A stretch of 64,000 bases of DNA from a bacterium SCSIO 12844 (lineage in GTDB: Bacteria > Pseudomonadota > Gammaproteobacteria > Francisellales > Francisellaceae), in the NCBI GenBank assembly GCA_024397935.1, contig CP073743.1, forward strand, positions 2,294,001 through 2,358,000. The letters run 5' to 3'. The first letter of the stretch is position 1. The number at the start of each line of letters is the position of its first letter. A program made the position numbers and the translations under genes. Shown one piece after another: positions 52,642-61,622 of the stretch. A model generated the notes under the pieces. The model did not search any database. It saw only the letters and a program-made list of their open reading frames with translations, and was not told the DNA's origin.

Positions 52642-53366
52642 TATGAACTACTCCTAATGACCCACGTACCTTCAGACTCACCTAAAAGTACCTGATTTAA
52701 TCCACCATTTTTAAATAAATCAAATACACAAATTGCAATGTTATAATCTCTACATTGAGCAAATGCGCCAAGATCCATTACTTTCAATTCTTTTTTTAAT
52801 ACTTCATCAAAAGTTATTGTTTGATAACGCCTTGCATCTGGATAAATATTTGGATCCTTATCATATACGCCATCGACTGTCGTTGCTTTCAATAATGCAT
52901 CCGCTTGAATTTCTATAGCACGTAAACTTGCTGTAGAATCAGTTGTTACAAAAGGATTACCCGTACCACCTGCATAGATAACGACATAACCTTCATTGAG
53001 TAATGTTCTAGCTTTTTGAATATTTGATGTTTCAAGCACACCGTCAACTGAACGCGCTGATAATACATAAGCTTTTTGACCTAACGATAATAAACCATCT
53101 CTAAGCGCTAAAGCATTAATCATCGTTGCAAGCATTCCCATTTGATCGGCTGTAGCTCGATCAATGACATTATCACAGTCTAACTGCGAGCCACGGATAT
53201 AATTACCACCACCGATAACAACGGCCACTTGTACTTGAGACTTAACTGCTTGAATAATTGAATTTGAGATAGAAACGACTGCTTTAGGTGAAATACCTAA
53301 AGCATCCTTTTCTGAAAGCGACTCTCCACTTAATTTAAGTAAAACTCGCTTATATGATATGGTCAT
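52641..53366 (-). CDS. pyrH: UMP kinase PyrH
   Basis: Bacterial-type UMP kinase of the amino-acid-kinase fold, phosphorylating UMP to UDP. 241 residues with [44 protein letters not shown] and [20 protein letters not shown], all in the expected order. The short overlap with frr and the 6-base gap to tsf show an operon. Confidence 0.98.
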   Translation of the reverse strand: MTISYKRVLLKLSGESLSEKDALGISPKAVVSISNSIIQAVKSQVQVAVVIGGGNYIRGSQLDCDNVIDRATADQMGMLATMINALALRDGLLSLGQKAYVLSARSVDGVLETSNIQKARTLLNEGYVVIYAGGTGNPFVTTDSTASLRAIEIQADALLKATTVDGVYDKDPNIYPDARRYQTITFDEVLKKELKVMDLGAFAQCRDYNIAICVFDLFKNGGLNQVLLGESEGTWVIRSSS

Positions 53367-53372
53367 AATAGA

Positions 53373-54254
53373 TTATGCTCCACGTACTTGACTCATAACC
53401 TCTTCTGCAAAGTTTGTTTCTTCTTTTTCGATACCTTCACCGACTGCATATCGAATAAAGCCAGTAACTGTTGCACCTTTTGCTTTCAATAATGCAGAGA
53501 CTTTTTGATTTGGATCTTTAACAAAAGGTTGGCCAGTTAAGCTAACTTCATCAAGAAACTTACGTACACGCCCTTCAACCATTTTTTCAATAATTGCTTC
53601 AGGTTTTCCAGATTCTTTTGCTTGTGCTGAAAAAATTTCTTTTTCTTTTTCAACCAATTCAGCTGGCACTTCAGATGGGTCAACTACCGTTGGATTTGAC
53701 GCAGCAACATGCATTGCTAGATCTTTTGCTAATTCTTGATCACCATTTTCAACTGTAACAACAACACCAATACGTCCACTATGACTGTATGTACCTAAAA
53801 CACCTGTTGCAGTTTCAACGAATTTAACACGACGAACACTAATATTTTCACCAATTTTAGAAATTAAATTCTTACGTGCTGTTTCAATATCTTCACCAGT
53901 AACTAATTTAAGGTCTGCTAATTTAGCTACTTCAGTTTCTTTAGAAACAAGCACTGCTTGAGCAACATTATTCGCAAATTGTGTAAAGTTCTCATCACGT
54001 GCAACGAAGTCAGTTTCACAGTTAATTTCAACTAAAGCTGCTTCTTTACCATTAGCAGATGTCGCAATAACAATCACACCTTCAGCAGTTGTGCGTGATG
54101 CTTTTTTATCAGCCTTAGCCTGGCCAGCTTTACGCATCATTTCAACTGCTTTTTCCATATCACCATTAGTTTCAGTTAATGCTTTTTTACACTCCATCAT
54201 ACCAGCGCCTGTACGCTCGCGAAGTTCTTTTACCATTTGAGCTGTAATTGCCAT
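53373..54254 (-). CDS. tsf: Elongation factor Ts
   Basis: Guanine-nucleotide exchange factor for EF-Tu. 293 residues starting [26 protein letters not shown], with the [10 protein letters not shown] motif that contacts EF-Tu and the usual two-part core ([17 protein letters not shown]). Full length. Located five bases after rpsB, as in most bacteria. Confidence 0.98.
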   Translation of the reverse strand: MAITAQMVKELRERTGAGMMECKKALTETNGDMEKAVEMMRKAGQAKADKKASRTTAEGVIVIATSANGKEAALVEINCETDFVARDENFTQFANNVAQAVLVSKETEVAKLADLKLVTGEDIETARKNLISKIGENISVRRVKFVETATGVLGTYSHSGRIGVVVTVENGDQELAKDLAMHVAASNPTVVDPSEVPAELVEKEKEIFSAQAKESGKPEAIIEKMVEGRVRKFLDEVSLTGQPFVKDPNQKVSALLKAKGATVTGFIRYAVGEGIEKEETNFAEEVMSQVRGA

Positions 54255-54259
54255 TGTAA

Positions 54260-55075
54260 TTAATCCTCTTTATCTTTATTTTCAGACTCTGATTCTACTT
54301 CTTGAGTATCTGCTTGGTCAGCTTCTTTTACTTCTTCAGCTACAGTTACTTCTTCAATTTCATCTATTACAGCTTCTTCTAAATCTGCTGTTGCTTTGGC
54401 TTGGCGCGCATCTAAAATTGCATCAGCAAAGCTAGAAAGATAAAAACGAATGGCGCGTACGGCATCATCATTACCTGGAATCAAATAATCAATACCATCT
54501 GGATTAGAGTTTGTATCAACAATTCCAATGACTGGAATGCCTAAACGATTAGCTTCTTGAATTGCAATACGCTCTTCATTACTATCCACAATAACGATCG
54601 CATCAGGTAAACCACCCATATTTTTAATACCACCTAAGCTTAGCTCAAGTTTTTCAATTTCACGTGTTGTTTTTAATGCTTCTTTTTTAGTTAAACGCTC
54701 AAGAAAACCATCTTCACGCATTTTTTCTAAATCACGTAAGCGCTTAATTGATTGACGAATTGTTTTATAGTTTGTCAGCATACCACCTAACCAGCGGTGA
54801 TTAACATAAGGCATACCTGAACGTATGGCTTCTTCTTTTACAATGTTTTGTGCTGAACGTTTTGTACCAACAAATAAAATTTTACTTTTGTTACGAGATG
54901 CAACTCTGCCAACTGCATTTAATGCATCTTTGAACATTGGTAATGTTTTTTCAAGATTGATGATATGAATACCATGATTAGTACCAAAAATGTAGTTTTC
55001 CATTTTTGGATTCCAATAACGCTTATGGTGACCAAAATGTACACCAGCTTTCATCATATTTTTCATTGTAACCAT
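54260..55075 (-). CDS. rpsB: Ribosomal protein S2
   Basis: Small-subunit protein S2. I start at ATG 55075 ([25 protein letters not shown]), which has GAGG eight bases upstream; a longer frame to 55153 would read through the leader. The 271-residue product has the typical [26 protein letters not shown] and [25 protein letters not shown] segments. The C-terminal tail of about 35 residues is highly acidic (repeated E/D) and longer than E. coli's. It heads the operon and is divergent from map. Confidence 0.97.
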   Translation of the reverse strand: MVTMKNMMKAGVHFGHHKRYWNPKMENYIFGTNHGIHIINLEKTLPMFKDALNAVGRVASRNKSKILFVGTKRSAQNIVKEEAIRSGMPYVNHRWLGGMLTNYKTIRQSIKRLRDLEKMREDGFLERLTKKEALKTTREIEKLELSLGGIKNMGGLPDAIVIVDSNEERIAIQEANRLGIPVIGIVDTNSNPDGIDYLIPGNDDAVRAIRFYLSSFADAILDARQAKATADLEEAVIDEIEEVTVAEEVKEADQADTQEVESESENKDKED

Positions 55076-55160
55076 TTTTATTACCTCGTATTGTTGGGTT
55101 ACTCCTCCATAACTCCCACCGATCAACCCTTTATTGACATGATAGAACATCAATTAAAGA

Positions 55161-55178
55161 GCACCCGATACGGTGTGC
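55161..55178 (-). promoter_or_regulatory. Structured rpsB leader hairpin
   Basis: A stem GCAC-CCG / CGG-T-GTGC with a 3-base loop and one bulge lies about 90 bases upstream of rpsB, inside its probable 5' leader. In gammaproteobacteria S2 represses its own operon through a leader structure; whether this hairpin is that element is an inference. Confidence 0.35.
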
Positions 55179-55304
55179 CGAATTATGTGCGTTTTTACTA
55201 AACTTTTCGTTTTTAATTGCTAAATAAGCATAGGCTTTATACCATATTCACAACAAATTAACAATCATACTGTTTGAAAAAACTAAAAAAACAAAGGAAA
55301 CTCA

Positions 55305-56084
55305 ATGTCAAAAGCAATCATTAAAACAAACGACGAAATTGAAAAAATGCGCATTGCAGGAAAGCTTGCAGCTGAAGTATTAACTTTAATTGGTGATTAT
55401 GTCAAAGCTGGTGTTACAACAGATGAGCTAAATAGTATTTGTCATCAACACATTACAGAAGTACAACAAGCAATACCAGCCCCTTTAAATTATCATGGTT
55501 TTCCTAAATCAATTTGCACCTCAATTAATCATGTCGTCTGTCATGGTATACCAGGGCCGAAAAAATTAAAAAAAGGTGATATTCTTAATATTGATGTTAC
55601 TGTTCTTAAAGATGGCTATCATGGAGATACGAGCAAAATGTTCTTTGTTGGTGAATCGAGCATTATGGCCAAACGCTTAGTTGAAGTAACACATGAATGT
55701 TTATGGCGAGGTATTGAAAATGTTAAACCAGGCGCAACTTTAGGTGAAATCGCCAAACCAATTGAAGCTTATGCACACAAGCATAATTTTTCAGTGGTAG
55801 AAGACTTCTGTGGTCATGGCATTGGCAAAGGTTTTCATGAAGACCCACAAGTGCTTCATTACTATGATCCGCGTAATGCTAATATGAATACGGTATTAGA
55901 AGAAGGAATGATATTTACAATTGAGCCAATGATTAATGTAGGTGGTAAAAAAGTAACTATACTTAAAGATAAATGGACTGCCATCACAAAGGATCGTTCA
56001 TTATCTGCCCAATGGGAACATACCATATTAGTAACTAAAAACGGCCATGAAGTCTTAACATTAAGGGATGAAGAAAAACAATGA
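55305..56084 (+). CDS. map: Methionine aminopeptidase, type I
   Basis: Removes the initiator Met. The 259-residue protein has the five metal ligands in order: NIDVTVLKDGYHGDTSKMF (two Asp), GHGIGKGFHEDPQV (His), IFTIEPMI (Glu) and WEHTILVT (Glu). Substrate-pocket residues CHGIPG are present. AAAGGA precedes the ATG. Divergent from rpsB, which is its common place; glnD, often next, is replaced here by a KfrA-like gene overlapping by four bases. Confidence 0.97.
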   Translation: MSKAIIKTNDEIEKMRIAGKLAAEVLTLIGDYVKAGVTTDELNSICHQHITEVQQAIPAPLNYHGFPKSICTSINHVVCHGIPGPKKLKKGDILNIDVTVLKDGYHGDTSKMFFVGESSIMAKRLVEVTHECLWRGIENVKPGATLGEIAKPIEAYAHKHNFSVVEDFCGHGIGKGFHEDPQVLHYYDPRNANMNTVLEEGMIFTIEPMINVGGKKVTILKDKWTAITKDRSLSAQWEHTILVTKNGHEVLTLRDEEKQ

Positions 56085-56983
56085 CAATTAAGATATCGCA
56101 ATCTGAAGTAAATAAAGCATGTGAACTGTTACAACAAGAAAGCAAAAGTATTACCATATCGCATGTTAGAAATGTACTAGGCAAAGGTACCCACTCACAA
56201 CTTGTTGATCCTGTCCTTAGATATAAGAGCAGTGAAAGTGAAGCGAAAGCATATGCAAAAGATGAACTTGAGATTGCTTTATCAGAAAATAGTGACACCT
56301 CATCACCTAAATTGAATAAAAAGAAAAAAAACCTAAAAAAACATAGTCTAATTGATCAATTAAAACTCTATACTAAAGAACACACTTTAGTGATACCAGA
56401 AGAACACTTAATTAAACTTGCACAACTAGCAGATAAATATTTTCAAACATCTAAAGATAAGCTTAATCAAAAGCACAGAAAAGAGCTACAGCAATTAAAA
56501 ATACAAATTGATCACTTAGAAACTCGAATCTATAGTGCAAATGAACAGCTTGATAAAAACAAAGCAATTATTGAGCATCTAAACCAACAACAGCTACTTA
56601 TAAGTAAAAAGGATATACCCAAACATGACTTTAAGAGCACATTAAAGACAACAAAAGCTGAAAAGACCAAAGTAACTACGAATAAAATTAAAGGTCCAAG
56701 TGTAGAAGAGCAATTACAACCTATTCACTCAGCACGAGTTGCAGCTTATGATTTTTCAACTGGCAATATCGTCTTAAAAGCAAATGATTTTAATGGTCCA
56801 TTATTAAAAATTTTACGCCTTAATCAAAAAGAAGTTATCTCTGCAAATGTATTTTATGAGTATAAAACTAGATTTTATCATTTATCAAATTGCACTTCAG
56901 AAACAATCACATTTTTAAATGACTATCACTTTACCTTTAGTAGCGCACTGACAAGCCAGGTTAATAAAATATTCAACCATTAA
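56081..56983 (+). CDS. KfrA-N-like DNA-binding coiled-coil protein
   Basis: The 300-residue protein opens with a helix-turn-helix region resembling the KfrA/plasmid-region N-terminal domain (ACELLQQESKSITISHVRNVLGKGTHSQL). A basic linker (KKKKNLKK) and a coiled coil (residues about 125-175, HRKELQQLKIQIDHLETRIYSANEQLDKNK) follow. The C-terminal 80 residues look globular and are unrecognised. Its ATG overlaps the map stop (ATGA), so it is coupled to a core gene, an odd setting for a plasmid-type protein. A nucleoid-associated or partition-like role is possible. Confidence 0.65.
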   Translation: MTIKISQSEVNKACELLQQESKSITISHVRNVLGKGTHSQLVDPVLRYKSSESEAKAYAKDELEIALSENSDTSSPKLNKKKKNLKKHSLIDQLKLYTKEHTLVIPEEHLIKLAQLADKYFQTSKDKLNQKHRKELQQLKIQIDHLETRIYSANEQLDKNKAIIEHLNQQQLLISKKDIPKHDFKSTLKTTKAEKTKVTTNKIKGPSVEEQLQPIHSARVAAYDFSTGNIVLKANDFNGPLLKILRLNQKEVISANVFYEYKTRFYHLSNCTSETITFLNDYHFTFSSALTSQVNKIFNH

Positions 56984-57059
56984 GACTATCGCTTTAACTC
57001 TGAAACCGCTAAAATAGCGATTAATTCAATTTTTATAGAATTATCAAAAGGAGTTATTC

Positions 57060-57383
57060 ATGCCATTTTTGGTCACTGAATCGTGTATTAAGTGTAAATT
57101 TGGTGACTGTGTCGAGGTCTGCCCAGTTGACTGTTTTTATGAAGGACCTAATATGCTTGTTATCAATCCAGATGAATGTATTGACTGTGCACTATGTGAG
57201 CCTGAATGCCCAGTAGAAGCAATCGTATCTGAAGATGAAATCCCTGAAGGTCAAGAATCTTTTATCGAACTTAACCGAGAACTTTCAGAAGTTTGGCCAA
57301 ATATCACAGAAAAATGTGACCCACCTGAAGATGCAGATGATTGGAAAGAGGTTAAGAATAAACTCCAATACTTGGAAAAGTAG
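57060..57383 (+). CDS. fdxA: 7Fe ferredoxin (FdxA type)
   Basis: The 107-residue protein follows the Azotobacter FdI plan: [21 protein letters not shown] near the N-terminus binds a [3Fe-4S] plus part of a [4Fe-4S] cluster, and [16 protein letters not shown] completes it. An acidic C-terminal extension ([14 protein letters not shown]) is typical. AAAAGGAG precedes the ATG. Electron carrier in the cytoplasm; the partner enzyme is not evident. Its last 32 bases overlap the end of the convergent effector-like gene. Confidence 0.95.
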   Translation: MPFLVTESCIKCKFGDCVEVCPVDCFYEGPNMLVINPDECIDCALCEPECPVEAIVSEDEIPEGQESFIELNRELSEVWPNITEKCDPPEDADDWKEVKNKLQYLEK

Positions 57384-59130
57384 GCTCATTGTTTTTATCA
57401 GCATTCATCAAAGATGGTGGATTTTGAGGCGACACTTTCTTAGCATTATTTTTGTTTATTTCATCTCCAATATAATTAACAACATACTCACCTGTAAAAG
57501 TATTACCATATTGCCCCTGATAACTATTACTTAGACCAGATTTCTGATGCCAAAGTTCATGATATGGTGAACTTGAATCTTTTTTTCCATTATTTATTGA
57601 TTGAATTAAATTCGTTAAATATGAAGCATCATTATTCTGTTGAACATTTTGTTTAATTTTATAAACAATTTCTTCTTTTTTAAGTTCAACTGGACGCTTT
57701 TTTTCACACCAAGTTTTAATACTTATAGTATTGCTATTATCGCCAAGATGACTGTATCGATCATTATCTATATTAGAGCCTTGATAAATAGCATTACAAA
57801 GAAACTTTTCATGATGATTAAGGCCACGCCCCTTAACTTCTATTGGTGCTGCATGAAGCCCTTTATTGATAAACTCTGAGTTTGTTAATTTTTTTCCTAA
57901 AGATACAGCTTTATTTACATTATAATATAATGATGCCACACCACCACGATCGATCGCATCTTTACATGACATATTAAATGTGTGTGGCTGTAATTTATCA
58001 AGAATAAAGTTTGGTAACTCATATTTAAAAAAGTGAAAATAAACTGCTTGAAACTCCGTTTTTGTTAGATTCTCTCTATTTTGAAACTGGAAATGTTCTA
58101 AACTTTTATTCCATAATAATTCAACTTTATTTTTCCATTGATCTTCAAAATCATCTGCATTGTCAAATAATACTTCTCTAACTTTTTCACTGATACAGAA
58201 GTCATCTTTTTTACCTGGATTAGTAACTTTATTAATTACTTTATCTTTTAATGATTGAAGTTTTCCAGCATCTTCATAAGTTATATAGTCAGCTTTTAAA
58301 ATTTCATCATCTGCAGGTAGTGTAATCACAGCTATATTTGAGTGATTTTTTTCTAGTTGATGTAATTGTTCGCTTAAAGCTGCTTCCTTATCTCTTTCAT
58401 AACCACCTTGTGCATATTTTAATAAATTAAAATAGACATGTGTTATTTTACTTGGATTAGATTTATCTTTCTGTTCATCAATAAAGTGCTTAAATAACGG
58501 TGATATTCGAGCCTGCCCATTATGAAACTGTGCTTGAGTACCAAATCTTAGCTCTGTTGGTAATTCTTTGTCTGAGTTTGATTTATACGCATAAGTTTTT
58601 ATTTGAGGAATACTTGTTTCAAGCATCGGTTTAAAGTCACCTCCAATGCTTGAAGCAACCGTATTAACAAAACGCCCTAGAGGCGAACCAGCATTTTCTG
58701 GCGTTATATCATTAAGTTGAGAATAAAAAACTGATTGGGATAGCTTATCCTGTATAATGTGTTCTGCTCTATCAATATTACCTTCTGTTAACCAATTTTT
58801 AGCTTTTAAAACTGCCTCAACATACTCTAATGATTTATTGTTATTTAAATATATTAGATGATATTTATTACTAAAATTAACATTTTTATTATCTACATCT
58901 AGTCCCCTTAAGAATAAAGCATAACGATTACCATATGGATAATTTTCTTTATACCTTTCTAGTTCTTCTTTCTTTTCTAAACTTTGATCACTGCTTTTCT
59001 GACCAATATAGACCTCTCGTAGGTATAAAAAGCAACAAACATTAAATAACTGATCTGAGTTTTCAATTGAACTAGGTTTAGGTATATGATAATCGTTTAC
59101 TAGCTTATCTATGTTATTATTATCTGGCAT
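57352..59130 (-). CDS. CX5R-motif phosphatase-like candidate effector (copy 1)
   Basis: The 592-residue soluble protein has no signal peptide and contains [20 protein letters not shown]: a Cys(389)-X5-Arg loop like that of phosphoinositide and dual-specificity phosphatases. Other blocks shared with its neighbour at 59303 are [63 protein letters not shown] and [20 protein letters not shown]. The strong site GGAGGGGG precedes the ATG. Several Legionella effectors use CX5R loops (CKSxKDRT) to cut host phosphoinositides; here Gly-Gly replaces the usual Thr, so activity is uncertain. Its end overlaps fdxA by 32 bases. Confidence 0.6.
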   Translation of the reverse strand: MPDNNNIDKLVNDYHIPKPSSIENSDQLFNVCCFLYLREVYIGQKSSDQSLEKKEELERYKENYPYGNRYALFLRGLDVDNKNVNFSNKYHLIYLNNNKSLEYVEAVLKAKNWLTEGNIDRAEHIIQDKLSQSVFYSQLNDITPENAGSPLGRFVNTVASSIGGDFKPMLETSIPQIKTYAYKSNSDKELPTELRFGTQAQFHNGQARISPLFKHFIDEQKDKSNPSKITHVYFNLLKYAQGGYERDKEAALSEQLHQLEKNHSNIAVITLPADDEILKADYITYEDAGKLQSLKDKVINKVTNPGKKDDFCISEKVREVLFDNADDFEDQWKNKVELLWNKSLEHFQFQNRENLTKTEFQAVYFHFFKYELPNFILDKLQPHTFNMSCKDAIDRGGVASLYYNVNKAVSLGKKLTNSEFINKGLHAAPIEVKGRGLNHHEKFLCNAIYQGSNIDNDRYSHLGDNSNTISIKTWCEKKRPVELKKEEIVYKIKQNVQQNNDASYLTNLIQSINNGKKDSSSPYHELWHQKSGLSNSYQGQYGNTFTGEYVVNYIGDEINKNNAKKVSPQNPPSLMNADKNNEPTFPSIGVYS

Positions 59131-59151
59131 AGCTCCCCCTCCAAAAACTAA

Positions 59152-59166
59152 AAACGCACTGCGTTT
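59152..59166 (-). promoter_or_regulatory. Palindrome in the leader of phosphatase-like copy 1
   Basis: Perfect 15-base palindrome AAACGCA-C-TGCGTTT between a -10-like TATAAT (59178-59183, minus strand) and the ribosome site. On the minus strand it is followed by TTTAGTTTTT, so it may be an attenuator, the terminator of the gene upstream, or an operator. Confidence 0.45.
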
Positions 59167-59302
59167 ATTAAATAGCCATTATATCATTTTAGCAAGAAAT
59201 GTATATTATAATGTTCTTAAATTATATTTAAAATTAATAGAAGGTAAAGTAGAAAAATGTTAAAGATACGCTATATAGATTATAAAAAAAGCATTCTATT
59301 TG

Positions 59303-61405
59303 CTATAAATCTGTTAAATTTTGCAATTCAACAGAATAAGGTTCAAGACCAGTTAACTCATTGAATGGCGTAGGCGGTGTAGTAGGCGAAGCTAATTCTT
59401 TTTTAAATATCTCTGATAAACTACTGCTTCTTCTAATCTTTTTTTCAGAGTCAGTTAATTCAGGACGAAATATTGATTTACGTTTACTATGCGCTGTTAA
59501 ACTATCAAATAAATCACTAGAATCTAGTGAACCTGATAGGTACTTAGCATCTTCTAATACCTTCAATAAGCGAGACTTAATATAACTAAGTACTTCTCTT
59601 GCAGTTGTAGTATCTCCATATGTACCTCTATACCTAGGTGGGATTCCAGTTTCCTGATGCCATAATTCACGATATGGTTTATTATCATGGGTTTTAGCCT
59701 TATGTACTTCTTCTAACAAATCAGAAAGCATTTTTTGATCTTTTGTATTATCTACTAAGTTTTTTAAATCATGAAATAGTTCAGTTTTATATGATTTTTC
59801 TGAACTATCTGATAAGCTAAGTTTATTATCATCTCGCCATGCCACTAGCCACTTTGGAATTTCAACTGCTTCCTTATTTGCCTCTATATATTGATCAATC
59901 ACATTAGCAATTAATTTAACATGATGATTCATACCACGCCCTTTAACCATTGCAGGTGCTGCATGAAGCCCACGATAAAATTCATCTTCACTTAAAGGGT
60001 TACCTAATTCAATCGATTTAATCAAGTTAAAATATAAAGAAGAAACACCGCCACGATCAATGGCATCTTTACATGATGTATTAAATGATAAAGGTTTTAA
60101 ATTCTCTAAAACAAAATTGGTAAACTCATATTTTAAAAAATGAAAATAAAGTGCCTGGGTTTCAGCCTGTGTTAAGTTAGGCCTACCTGCCAAGCCTAAT
60201 GTTTTAAGGCTTTTATCTAATAACGCATTTAAAACTAATGTTTCAGCATTTTTATCATAGGCTGACAATCCATCCTTACTTTGACCATATAATAATGCTT
60301 TAATACGATCACTAATAAAAAAGTCATAGCCATTATTAGCGACAATATCAAGCATACGCTGTGCTATAACATTAGTTTGACCTGCTTGAACACTGGTTAA
60401 AAACTTTTTATCTAAGAAATTACCATCAGCTGGAATAGAAATAACAGCCAAGTTGTCACACTCATCCTCTAGCTCATGTAATTTTAATGAAAGTGCTCTT
60501 TCTTTATCTCTTTCTGAACCCCCGCCTGTATATTTTAAATTATTAAAGTATACATGGGTAATGGGCTGAGCTTTTAAGTCTCTACCTAATTCAGCTGCAT
60601 GGCTTTTTTGATAATGGACAAACTCTTTAAATAACGGATTATAACGCGAGTTTCCATCATCTCTTTCACCTTGTGTACCAAACCTAAATTCAAGTGGTAA
60701 TGCTAGGCCCGTTTTATAATCATATAACCTGATTTGTGGAATGCTAGTTGTTAACATTGGTTTAAAATCATCTGCAAAATGTGCTTTTGCACGACCAAAT
60801 TTTGAACCCTGCTTCTCTGGTGATGTCTCATTAATAGGTGATTTTAATACACTTCGACTTAATAGTTTAGCTACGGCTTCTTCTGTCTCAGTAATATTTT
60901 TTGTATTTTTAACAGCAGTATCTATGACTAACTCTGTATATTCTAATGCTAGATTACGATTAAAATACAAAGCATGAACTAGTGGCCGCAATAAGCCTAA
61001 TTGTTTTTTTGCTAAATCACTAATTTCTGAACTAGGGTCAATCTCTTCTTTATGAAGCTTAGATATTACCTCTTGCAGTTGAGCTAAAAAATCAGAGTAT
61101 AAATTACCATATGGAATTTTTTCATCATATATCTTACTACTTTTACAGTGATGCTCAACAAACTTAGCTGTAGGAATATCACTTAGATCTTCCGCCTTAT
61201 ATTTCTCTGATATAATAGAAGCAACTTCTCTTAAATAGAGAAAGCTATTTACATTTCTTAGTTGGTCTGAGTTTTCAATCGTACTTGGCTCTGGGATAAT
61301 TTTTTTAGCAATTAATCCTTTAATAGCAACTGGTTCTGAACTGGAAGCCTCCTCTTTAGGATCAAAGCTAGAGGGGTGTAGCATTTCTATTTCTTCTTCA
61401 AACAT
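59303..61405 (-). CDS. CX5R-motif phosphatase-like candidate effector (copy 2)
   Basis: I start at ATG 61405 (AAGG upstream), giving 700 residues; a GTG nine bases earlier is in frame. It is a paralogue of the gene at 57352, sharing [20 protein letters not shown] (Cys445), ITHVYFNNLKYTGGGSERDKE, AVISIPADGNFL, HAAPAMVKGRGMNHHVK and YRELWHQETGIPPRYRGTYG. It has a longer N-terminal part and a C-terminal tail with Ser/Arg-rich and Pro-Thr stretches and a final acidic, Leu-rich segment. Same strand as copy 1, 170 bases apart, so tandem duplication. Candidate secreted phosphatase acting on host lipids or proteins (inference). Confidence 0.6.
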   Translation of the reverse strand: MFEEEIEMLHPSSFDPKEEASSSEPVAIKGLIAKKIIPEPSTIENSDQLRNVNSFLYLREVASIISEKYKAEDLSDIPTAKFVEHHCKSSKIYDEKIPYGNLYSDFLAQLQEVISKLHKEEIDPSSEISDLAKKQLGLLRPLVHALYFNRNLALEYTELVIDTAVKNTKNITETEEAVAKLLSRSVLKSPINETSPEKQGSKFGRAKAHFADDFKPMLTTSIPQIRLYDYKTGLALPLEFRFGTQGERDDGNSRYNPLFKEFVHYQKSHAAELGRDLKAQPITHVYFNNLKYTGGGSERDKERALSLKLHELEDECDNLAVISIPADGNFLDKKFLTSVQAGQTNVIAQRMLDIVANNGYDFFISDRIKALLYGQSKDGLSAYDKNAETLVLNALLDKSLKTLGLAGRPNLTQAETQALYFHFLKYEFTNFVLENLKPLSFNTSCKDAIDRGGVSSLYFNLIKSIELGNPLSEDEFYRGLHAAPAMVKGRGMNHHVKLIANVIDQYIEANKEAVEIPKWLVAWRDDNKLSLSDSSEKSYKTELFHDLKNLVDNTKDQKMLSDLLEEVHKAKTHDNKPYRELWHQETGIPPRYRGTYGDTTTAREVLSYIKSRLLKVLEDAKYLSGSLDSSDLFDSLTAHSKRKSIFRPELTDSEKKIRRSSSLSEIFKKELASPTTPPTPFNELTGLEPYSVELQNLTDL

Positions 61406-61622
61406 AGCAACCACCTTAATATTGATATGAATAACTTACCTATAAAAATTATCACATATAACAATACCAAATACAATTAAGCTTTTATTACATAACTTTA
61501 ATTCTCTAAAAAATTTAAATTAAAAAATAAATCAATAAAATACAAATAAATAACAAAAACACAAATAATCAAACATAACAAAAAATATAAATTTCTGCGC
61601 TCTATTGTTACAATATATAACT

